Origin: Pascua guehoae
Lineage: Eukaryota; Basidiomycota; Tremellomycetes; Trichosporonales; Trichosporonaceae
DNA length: 64,000 nucleotides
Assembly (NCBI GenBank): GCA_001600415.1
Contig: BCJX01000006.1
Coordinates: forward strand, 893,971-957,970
Direction of reading: 5' to 3'
Below, piece by piece: positions 55,256-64,000 of the stretch. The translations under genes and the position numbers were made by a program. Under the pieces are notes generated by a model. It was not told the DNA's origin. It did not search any database and saw nothing but the letters and a program-made list of their open reading frames with translations. The stretch's first letter is position 1. Every line of letters begins with the position of its first letter.

Positions 55256-57354
55256 TTACACAACAACCTTCTCGCCCTTCTCACCCTTCTCACTATCGTC
55301 GCCTCCTGCGGCAGAGCTGTCCGACTCTCCATGGCGGGCGGCACCATCCTCGATATATCCACCGTCAAAGACGGACGCGACCTCCTCAAGGGTGCGGCTG
55401 CGGGGTGAGCCACTCTACCCTAGCAACGTCTGGCTACACTCACCGTTTGGTCTCTGGGAAGCAAAAGTAGATGACGGTGAGAAGGTAGACGAGGACGCCA
55501 ATGTAAACAATGTAATACTTCCAGCCAATCTTGGACAGCGCGATGGGGTTTACCCAGGTGTTGAAGCACAGGGACAAGTATGTGGCAAACGTCCACACAG
55601 CAAGACCCTTTGTGCGGATGCTGTACGACAAAACTTCGACAGTGTACGCCGAGTTGAGAGGCGACCACGCAAGGTCATATCCTGGAGGCGTAAGCGAGGG
55701 GTTCCAAGCATGTCCAGATGAGTGAACGGGACGCACCACCAAAGAAAAAGTACAGGAAGGCTACAGTCGCGTTGCCAATAGCCACGGACGGGGCCTTGAT
55801 AAACGATGCGGAAAGTGCCGTCACAATGATGAGTGAGACCAGCATGATGCTCGTCGACACCATCCAAAGCGGGCGGCGGCCGACGCGCTCGACGAGAAGA
55901 GAGCCACCCGTGGCAAGGACAAAGTTGTAGATCTAGCGTGAGACAGGTCATAGACGGGGGTGACTCACACTCAGGCCACCAGTGATGAGCACCTGCTGGA
56001 GGAACGACGTAATGCCGACCATCTTCAGCACAGGGACGAGGTAGTAGCTGCTGGTGTGAGATTGAACTCCCTCTGCTCTGGCTGCGCAACTTACCTGACA
56101 ATACCCGATCCACCGAGCTGGGCACCACACGCAACGTGCAAGATCACAAACATTCTCCATCGGTTGCCCTTGGTCCTCCAGAGTGCCGACCAGCCCACAG
56201 CCGACGAGCGTTCCAGCTCGATGGCTCGGATAACCTCGTTGACTTCGAGATCGACCAGCGGATCATTAATGTCCCCATTGGCGTGCTGTTTTGCAAATGT
56301 CATCCGCGCCTCGTCGACACGGCCGCGTGACACGAGGAAACGAGGCGATTCCGGAAGGCAGAACAGGAATGGTAGCAGGATGCTCGGCAGGATGAGCTGG
56401 CCGAGTGTGGGCCACTTCCACGACCACGCCGATGTCGCATGGTGCACCACCGCGCCGTACGTCGTCCACGCGCATATGATGTTGCCGACCTTGACGCGTT
56501 AGTACATTTCACGCTGAGGAGGCCGACTGGGTGGAAGAGGCACTCCACCGGCCACTCGAATGGGGAACGAGCGGCCGTGCACAACTCACGTAGAACACGG
56601 CTACCTGCATGGATGTCGCCTGACCGCGGTACCGAGGACTGGGGTGTTAGACGAAGGTTTCCTTCCGAGTGTTGCACGGCTCACTGGCTCAGCTCGGCAC
56701 AGAGCGCCAACCCCGCAAGGCCGCCAAAGGACGAGAAGCAGCCCATGACCACGCGCCCGGCCATGAACTGGCCTAGGGTGCTCGACGTGACCTGGATGAT
56801 GGCCCCGACGATGAGCCCAATGACGGAGACAATGACAGGGATCTTGCGCCCGAAGCGATCAGAGAACTGTATCGGTTAGCAAGCGGCTTTGCGCGGTACG
56901 AATGCCAAGGCGCACCCACCCAGGAGGCAAAGAACGGCACGACTAAGCCTGGTAGGAAGAGTAGCGCGCCTGTCAAGCCGAGAATGTTCGAGTCCTTCAG
57001 CCTCGGGAAGGAATGGTAGAACTGGATCATGTCAGCCTGTGGGTGGCATACTACCCGGTGTCGACGCGTCGTGAGCGTGCACGGTCGCAGTGTGGCCCGC
57101 GCAGTCAGCGGTACTCACCATGGGCACGGCCTGGAGCGAGTTCATGAGCGCCGCGTCATACCCGGCTACGACGTGCGTAAGTGCCGTGACGATCACCCAG
57201 AGGACGTTCAGCCTGAGGCTTCTGTCGCGCCACCACCTGTCCAAGTCAGTGCTGTCCCTCCCCAGACAGTGTCCCACGGCTTATCGTCACACGACTCGCC
57301 CAACACTCACTGTGGGTGGCTGTTGGTCTTAATGCCATTGTATTCCGAGGGCAT
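55256..57354 (-). CDS. Sugar-porter-family MFS transporter (hexose/lactose permease-like)
   Basis: Ten exons (57354-57311, 57236-57119, 57036-56920, 56866-56685, 56638-56590, 56489-56095, 56050-55969, 55932-55737, 55681-55444, 55397-55256) encode 520 residues. Sugar-porter signatures are all visible: SDRFGRK after helix 2, CAELSHPRYRGQ before helix 5, PESPRFLVSRGR after helix 6, GRRPLW between helices 8 and 9, and PETKRRTLEEV after helix 12. The sequence VLSYSIRTKGLA and FNTWVNPIALSKIGWKYY fit the fungal lactose/hexose permease branch. The tail is Glu/Lys/Gly-rich. One acceptor is CAAG after ACTAAC. It is divergent from a Zn2Cys6 regulator. Confidence 0.94.
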
Positions 57355-58256
57355 GGTGGGCGTGAATGTCACCGGGTGTGATGCCTCCCCGTTGTACAGT
57401 GCTCGCTCTCGACTGTGCACAAGAATCAAGACGCAAGAAGTGCTGATTGCACGCAACGTTGAGTGTGGCCCTCGTGAATGCGGCCTTTTTGCTGCCAAGG
57501 CTTGTGTCAATCGGCAATCGGATCGCCGCCGCTCGGCAGGGACGAAAAAAATAATAATAATATCAAAAATGCCCGGTGTGGTGGTAAGCGAGCGAGCGCT
57601 TGGACGTTGGCCACTCGCTTAGTTTTTGGTTGCGCAGACAATCAATCCTTGATAGTGGGCAAAGACGGACGGACGTGCGTGCGTTTGTGGGAACGAGGGG
57701 ATGTCTGGATACTACTACTGTTGTTGAATCCAGCGTATCAGCAATCTGGGATGAGATGAGCAAGGGGAAAGCGGCCAAACGTTTGATGAGCATGGAATGG
57801 AAGCCACCCGTGCAAAGGCCGCCCCCCACTCCCCGCCAAGGCCGCATCGGCGGCCCCCGTCCGCCTCCCTCTCCACACTCAACCTTCTTTGATCGGATCG
57901 GAAGACTTGGCAACGGCGCAGACCGCCGCCATCTTTAGGGNGGGGGGGGGGGGGGCCGATTACGAACCAGAACAATGGTGGCCACTGTATCAAATAGCCT
58001 CGGCGGCGGCGGTGGGCTAGGGGGGAAGGGCGGGTTTTGGTGCGCGCTGTGGGCGGGGGGCGCTTTCTCCCAGAACCCTTTGTGTGTATTTTTCCGAAAT
58101 CGAAACCACAACGACGCCTTGTATCCTAACCCTCGATCGACCTAGCCAACCTTTGTCTCTCGTCGTTCACACCACTACTCGTGTTATCTCTTCCACCCTC
58201 TACCTGATAACGTACTCTGCTTTTCCACAGGCACTACAACTTGCCTCACGGCCGAT
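57355..58256. promoter_or_regulatory. Divergent region between sugar porter and Zn2Cys6 factor
   Basis: About 900 bp between the two starts, with a G14 run interrupted by one N (57941-57955). No CGG-N-CCG pair typical of Zn2Cys6 factors was picked out by eye with confidence. The layout suggests the factor may act here. Confidence 0.4.
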
Positions 58257-61200
58257 ATGGAGTCCCGCAGAACGGCGTGAGTATCGCACCGGATCTGTTA
58301 CGGCGTCGCGTACGCGATGCGGTGCCCAGGACACCCAAAGTCCTTCTCGTCATGACCCCTGCAAAACTGCCTACCCTGACTGACGCTCAGCTGCATTCTC
58401 TGTCGCGGTATCAAGGTGCTTGTTCACTTTAGACACTGCTCACGCGTCAGTTAAAATGTGTCAACGACGATGATATGACAACGCCGTGCCAGCGATGCAG
58501 TAGGTTGTCTGGTCGTGTGCCCTTGCTTGTACGACGGTGCTGATCTCAAAAGCACGACTCAACCTACCCTGCACGTACTCGAAGAAGCGCCGGAGAAACG
58601 TCAAGGCAGGCCTTCTCAAGTGGGTGGGACAATGTACCAGTGGTGCTGACTGCAGAATCGCCCCTGCACCCTCACCGCGGACACCTGCACAACCTCCCTC
58701 GCAGCCCGTCGCGAGCAGCAGCCGATCGGCCATGAGCACTCCCGCGGACGCGTCGCAATCTGCCTCGCAGCCCGCAGCGAGCAGCAGCCGCTCTACCATT
58801 AGCACACCGGCGGACCCGTCTCCGGAGGCGGGACCTCTTGGCCTCCCTCAGCGTCCACCACAACACGGCCCGCACGCTCCACACGCTTCACACGCTCCGC
58901 ACGGCCCACATGCCCCTCACCAACCACACCTCGCCCATCTACCCCATCCGCCACTGCCACCACACATGGCCCCTCATCGATCTCAACCGCCGCCTCCTCC
59001 GCAGCAGTTGCAAACAGCTGTGCCCGAAACCTTTGCCAAGGGCGGCACTTCAACGACGTCAGCCCAAGCGCATTACAACCCCGCATGGAACATTCACCCA
59101 CCACCAAATGCAGTGCCCGCACCGCGTATGGGAGACCCGGGGCCCCCCCCTCTCATGATGAATGGGCCGAACCCATCGCCACCGGTGCCACAGGTTCTGA
59201 TCGAGACGACCCCCTCGTTGGCTATGCAGAGTGCAAGCAACCATGTGGAGCAGTCACCACACGCACCCAATTCGGCGATGCGCCTCATGCCAAGCGGGCC
59301 AAGCGTGTCGAGCGAACCGGGAACGACGCCCGAGTTGACCGCCGAGGTTCCATTCACTGGTCTCAACCGTTGGCGCGAGAGGGCCGAGTCGAACAATCCC
59401 CATCAGCGATTCCTCGACGATCCCAGTGAGCCATCGAAGATCAAGACAATGCCAAGCTGACGGCAGTTGCCATGGGGCTTTTGGATGAACACGAGGCACG
59501 ACGCCTTGTGGAGATGTACGCTCACTGTTGTCTGGCTATGCTGACTGCAGGTTCCACCAATATCTCAACCCCATGATTGCACTGCTGGACGCTGAATGTA
59601 CGTCCAGGAACGCACCTAGTCGTTGACCATAGTGCACACGAGCGAGTACCTTCGCGAACGCTCGTCCATCCTGTTTACAGCCGTGCTGGCCGTTACGGCC
59701 AACTTCTTTCAACGGGAGGCCTATCAGCGTCTGCTTGGCCACGTACGGCACCTCCTCAACACCGTCATCGACAAGGGATCGTGCAACAAGGCGATCGTGC
59801 AGGCCATTCTCATTCTGGTATACTGGAAGCACCCCACAGACCAGAGCGCTTGGATCAAGATTGGTATCGCCACCCGTCTCGGGTACCAGCTTGGGTGGTA
59901 TATTACCGACAAGGGCGATACCGAGCCGCCACGTGATGTTACAGAACTACGTGAAAAGCTGGTGGGTGATATTTGTTCGTGGTTGGCGCTGACTGCAGGA
60001 TGCCGAACGGACGTGGTTCTGTGAGTCTCGCCAACGAGTTCCCCAGTGTCCGATACTGACACTGGCCTTTTCATCAGGTCTCGCTGGTGAGTTGTGCGAG
60101 TGGCCAGCTGTATACATGCTGACGAGACACAGCCTTTGATCGAGTCTATTCAGGTGTTTACAATCTCCCACCAACCATTCGCACAAACGAGATTGGTGAT
60201 GTGGGTACTGCAGACTGCTGCACATGGCAAGGTGCTTACATCAGATGGAACAATGGGTACATGAGCACCGGCATTTGGACATTGACAACGACTTGCGTCT
60301 CTGCTGCTCACTGGAGTAGGTATCGCCCCACACTTTAAGCCTGCCCGACTAACTTCAGAACCATCGTATTCATGGACGGTGTTCGCGCCTGGCGCGAAGA
60401 GAGCAAGACGATGGGCAAGATGCACGCGCATGCCCAGATGGACCGCCTCTTTGAAAACGCACTGCGCATATACCACAAGTGGTGCACAAAGGACCAGGGT
60501 GAGTTTATTGTCAATCCCACATGTGCTAAAGTGACAGGCCTCCCCCGCCTGCTGAGCGAGAAGCAGCGAGCGTTTGTCAAGCTCTTCATGTGTCAGGTTC
60601 TTTTTGGCCTCCGCTTTGCCCAGCTCGAAGTCGTCCCCCTGTCCCAGCTTGATGGCCTCCTGGCCGAGTGCCTGGACCGTGCGGTCATGTATGTGGAGCA
60701 GTTTCGCATTGTGGCCGACGAGGGCACGTGGGTCTTCCAGCAGGACATTGCGTCGGCCAAGATTGCGTCTTTCTGTGCCATTACCCAGGAGGTGCGTAAA
60801 TCCCCAAGACGAGCCATCATGCGACTCGCAACTGACATCAGCTCTACTGGCGGCTTGCGAATCCACAGCGCCGCGTGGCTATTGGACTCATTATGGGAGT
60901 GCAGGAAATTTGCGCGTCGGTGGCGGGCAATCAGCCCGACTCGCCCAGTGCGTTTGTCGCGCGCTTTGCAGAGCGCCTCCTAGGCTCCATCAGCACCGCT
61001 TCTCGACAGCCGCGCGCCGAAACTCTGGACCCGGGACCACATATCACTGATCTGCCTCGTCCGACAGCCCCTCCCCCACCTGCACCCGTCGACGATCTCG
61101 TGCTTAGCGATCTTGTACGTTGAAGAAGAAGCCCGTGCACGGCTAAAAGGACACACACGAGCAGTAACTAACCTACAGTCGGCATTCCTGGACGTCGAAC

Positions 61201-61356
61201 AACAGTCGGACCCATTCGTAACCTTTGACCAGAGTTACTGGTACGTTGTTTGGGCCCACGCAACCACAGCCACCCAAATAAAAGCTGACGGCCAGGAATG
61301 CCATGTTGTCCATTTCCAACATCCCCCTCAATCTGAACGACCTTGTGCAGCTGTGA
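58257..61356 (+). CDS. Zn(II)2Cys6 fungal transcription factor
   Basis: Seventeen exons (58257-58276, 58391-58415, 58451-58499, 58553-58619, 58656-59425, 59467-59515, 59551-59597, 59633-59961, 59999-60020, 60078-60086, 60133-60200, 60245-60315, 60359-60498, 60538-60791, 60842-61114, 61179-61240, 61296-61356) encode 771 residues. The binuclear cluster is C8-x2-C11-x6-C18-x9-C28-x2-C31-x6-C38, split by three introns, followed by basic KKRRRN. A Ser/Pro/His-rich linker of about 250 residues leads to the fungal middle-homology region (AERTWFCLAAFDRVYS; CTKDQG). One exon is only 9 nt (60078-60086). Several introns are 33-48 nt. Nuclear DNA-binding regulator, possibly of the adjacent sugar porter. 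Confidence 0.92.
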
Positions 61357-62567
61357 GCTGGCTCCCCGTCGCCATGTTCACACTGCATTGTGCCATAAGT
61401 TTTCCTTGTAATAACTTTAACATTTGTGAGACGCCCCCGACCATGCGGGCTACCCCCGTTGGGCTTGTAGTGATCGATCTGCTCTACATTTGCAGCTGAT
61501 GCATGTTGTTGCTATATGGTGCGCTATAGCATGGTGTGCAATGTTGGAGACCGTCTGTTAAGTGTATGAGCGTAGGGGGGGACACATTGTCGGCCACGCA
61601 TTCATAGTGACATGGTCGGTGAACACCGGACTTCACGGCGGGGACCAAACACTCATCAAGGGTACCCTCTCCTGGCAAAGCAGTGCTTCGGGAAATGCAG
61701 TGGAAAGCCCACCCGTGGGTCGTCGGACAACTGTCTGCGACTCGGGTCAACAGTCTAGGGCGCATGGCCGGATAGCAGAAGCTCGTCAAGTCTACCCGTG
61801 CAGGAGTGAAGCGCTGCCGGGCGTATGCAAAGGCGATAGCAGTCGAAAGCTTCCTATAATGGCATGTAGGTGCTGTGGATCCATGTCTCCAGCTCTCCAA
61901 CTCTGAGAGGCTTGTGAGATTGTCGAGGCGGGCGACACCTTCCAGTGCTTGTTTTCCCGTCTGATCGAGTACGAGATTTGGCCAGCGTGGTCTATATGGT
62001 CGCATCAGCAGGGTTTTGTTCTGCTGGGGTTGACGGCAATGGCCTGTCGGCAGCGCAGTAACGGCAGGTGTCAGAAGGTGGACTGGCGATCGGGCAGAGC
62101 TCGCGTAGTGAATTACACAAGCGAAAGCAGACCGCTCGGTCGATGCTCGGAACCGATAGCGCCCCCGGCCTCTCCATCTCCAACGCCCCCGCACCCTCGC
62201 TACTCCGAGCCGTTAGTGCAAGCACACAGCACACATCGCCGATTACTCCGCCGCCGAGCCCTGCTGAACTTTGTTAGACGTCAGGCGCCAGCACAGCCGC
62301 CGGGCTTGCAAGTCTCAAGCGTATGCATGCACATGCTTGCTTTGCACAACATTATGAACACAGTGGGCGATGGAGAGCAGGAGTCGGGGGTCAGAGTCGG
62401 GCGCGGGGTGGTGTTGGGGCCAGGGCCACGATGGGCTCTGGGCCCGACAGTGTGGGTGGGCGCGAGTGGCCCTGTGCGATATGGATCGACGTGGGGGTCT
62501 GCGTCTAGCGGCGGGCGGGCGAGGGCGTGTTGCCGAGTGGGCGATGGTCATCTCGCATGAGAGGCGC
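61357..62567. other. Intergenic, nothing recognised
   Basis: 1.2 kb between the ends of the factor gene (+) and the Spo12-like gene (-). A 236-codon minus-strand frame (61484-62194) has no domain, and its first part is an Arg/Gly/Trp low-complexity run. Not called. Confidence 0.5.
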
Positions 62568-63214
62568 TCATTGGGACGCCTTCTTGTCGGCCGCGGGCGA
62601 CGAGGGCGTCCCGGACGCAGCGAGCGACGAGAGCTTGGACGCAAACGGAAGCGGTTTGGCGCCCCTGCATGTTAGTGTGGGCACCGCAAAATGGAGATGG
62701 GGATGTGGGAGGTGATGTAGGGGTCAAGAGAGGGGTGGGGGAGTGTGGTCATCTGGGGCGATGGAGTTTGGACCCGCCCGCACTGAAGACACAAACAAAC
62801 ACCGCACAAGCCCTCACCTCGCCCGCGCCCCTACCCCTCCATCCTCGCACCTTGCAGACTCACTTCTGGAAGCGCGCCTGCTTTGCGCCATTGAGCTTTT
62901 GCGAAATGGGGCTCATAAAATTGTCCGTGGGCGACATGGTGCCCATCCCGCCGGCAGACTTGCCGAGGAGGCCCTTTTTCTGGAGGAACGTCGGGGGCGC
63001 CTGGGCCGGGGCGGCGTTCTGCGCTGTGTGGCGTCAGTATGTGCGGAGAGAGTGGATGGGGGGACGTCGGGGATGGGGTGGCTGGGGGAGAGTACGCAGT
63101 CTCGGTGGAGCGCTGCGGTGGCTGGTTGTCCGGCCTTGAGGCCAGAGGCTGGGGGTGCTCCAGGCTTCGCCGAGACTCACCGTTCGACTCCTGGAAGATG
63201 TTGTTGCTGGACAT
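62568..63214 (-). CDS. Spo12-like small protein
   Basis: Three exons (63214-63181, 63023-62864, 62664-62568) encode 96 residues. The centre, MSPTDNFMSPISQKLNGAKQARFQK followed by GAKPLPFASKL (joined across an intron), resembles the short conserved Spo12 region (N-x-MSP-x-x-x-KL followed by basic residues), known from yeast mitotic-exit regulators. The rest is Ala/Pro/Ser-rich and probably disordered. If correct, the protein would act in the nucleus or nucleolus in exit from mitosis. The resemblance is from memory of the family pattern and rests on about 30 residues. Confidence 0.6.
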
Positions 63215-63794
63215 GGTGGTAATGGCGAGTAGAGATGGAGTTGGAAAGGTGGAGATGTAAAGGTGATGGAGAGGTGGATGAGGTAGAGCGGTGGGTTGCT
63301 GGAGCGATGTGTGGGGGTGATGAGTGATGGGGGAGAATGAAAAGCAGTCGCGCGAGTTTAGTAGTTGTACCTCGCTGGTGTTTGTGACCCACGCCAGGGA
63401 AGATCGGAGGGGGGGCGGGGGATGCAGCGTGGGTGTGTGCGGTGCAAGAATTAGCTCCCGTCATGACCCTGAAGAATGAATTCCAAAGTCGAATCGTAGC
63501 CAATCAGCGTTTGTACACTGTTCACAGTGTGGCTAGTGGCGCGCACTATACCCACCCACCCGGCCGTCCATCGAGTGATCCAGCAGCAATGCTGGAACGG
63601 TTGCCCAACTTGTTTGTGGGCACTGCAGACTTGTCAACTCAAGGACACACAGGTCGGCGCTTCCCAGCTCACGACGTTGCCCTCAAGCTGGCCAGTAGCG
63701 ACAACTGTAAAGAGACGCAAGCAATTGAACAAAGTATGCATGGTCTACAGCCCTTGGTGTCTACTCTCTACGCCACGCCCCACGCGACCAACCC
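63215..63794. other. Intergenic, nothing recognised
   Basis: 580 bp between the Spo12-like start and the HIS5 stop, both on the minus strand. It holds the promoter of the Spo12-like gene. Only short open frames. Confidence 0.45.
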
Positions 63795-64000
63795 CTACGC
63801 CAGGAGCTCGCGCAACCTCTGGAGAGCGAGCTTGTTCTCCTCCTCCGAGCCGACGGTGATACGAAGGCATCCCTCGCAGCCATAGTCGGTTCCGCGGAAG
63901 CGGACGACGACGCCACGCGTCTCTGCCATCTCCTTGTAGACGGCGAGGGCGCGGTTCGTGTCTGGCTTGCCTCCGGGCTTGTCGAGCACCTGGACGAGGA
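63795..64000 (-). CDS. HIS5: Histidinol-phosphate aminotransferase, C-terminal end (partial)
   Basis: The minus-strand frame is open from the right edge to a stop at 63795, giving 67 residues. The sequence RGVVVRFRGTDYGCEGCLRI and the following TVGSEEENKLALQRLRELL match the C-terminal end of the PLP-dependent histidinol-phosphate aminotransferases (RxRG...GCEGCLRITVGT.EEN). This enzyme converts imidazole-acetol phosphate and glutamate to histidinol phosphate in histidine biosynthesis. The catalytic lysine region lies outside the window. Confidence 0.85.
   Translation of the reverse strand, partial: LVQVLDKPGGKPDTNRALAVYKEMAETRGVVVRFRGTDYGCEGCLRITVGSEEENKLALQRLRELLA

Noticed and set aside
61484..62194. 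236-codon minus-strand frame
   Set aside because: Starts in an Arg/Gly/Trp low-complexity run and shows no domain or splice pattern.

Overview
This 64-kb window looks like nuclear DNA of a basidiomycete yeast, most likely a tremellomycete such as a member of the Trichosporonales. The grounds are GC-rich coding sequence, very intron-dense genes (about 97 introns in 18 spliced models, mostly 36-250 nt, with GTRNGT donors and a CTNAC branch motif just before the acceptor), and the protein set itself: glutamine synthetase, CWC2, a Nup58-type nucleoporin, a NECAP-type coat protein, fungal sugar porters and a Zn2Cys6 regulator. The species is an inference. There are two N gaps (33729-33801, 54002-54101), a single N at 57941, and many long poly-G/C runs.

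Left part (1-9 kb): an accessory region. It holds an unrecognised ORF running off the left edge, a 258-bp inverted-repeat element with a visible target duplication, a tandem array of three to four decayed copies of an unknown protein family on the minus strand, and two more decayed unknown genes. One of these carries a 16-bp minisatellite whose unit repeats a splice-acceptor motif. From 9 to 10.6 kb there is a polypurine tract and no recognisable gene.

Middle (10.6-31.3 kb): GLN1 (-), a 4.4-kb gene-free stretch with poly-G, a histidine-rich membrane protein (-), NECAP (-), a GH13 alpha-amylase (+), a PP2A/PP4-type phosphatase (-), an FG nucleoporin (+) and a protein ending in 14 YPDxNGx heptads (+). 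From 31.3 to 35 kb lie microsatellites, minisatellites, a 155-bp palindromic element and a gap.

Right part (35-64 kb): a PhyH-type dioxygenase (+), two tandem 2OG-Fe(II) oxygenases (-), tRNA-Glu(CTC) with an intron, a HAD hydrolase (+), CWC2 (-), an MFS transporter (-), a PrpF-like isomerase (-) divergent from a second PhyH-type dioxygenase (+), a small single-pass membrane protein (+), and an ORF whose C-terminal half is a piece of mitochondrial cox3. These are followed by a sugar porter (-) divergent from a 17-exon Zn2Cys6 factor (+), a Spo12-like protein (-) and the end of HIS5 (-) at the right edge.

Two groups suggest shared function. The transporter, PrpF and PhyH2 genes (44.1-51.3 kb) could form a small catabolic cluster. 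The sugar porter and Zn2Cys6 factor (55.3-61.4 kb) have the layout of a regulator next to its transporter. Exon coordinates were derived by reading splice signals and checking that each model stays in phase and sums to whole codons. They have not been tested against transcripts.
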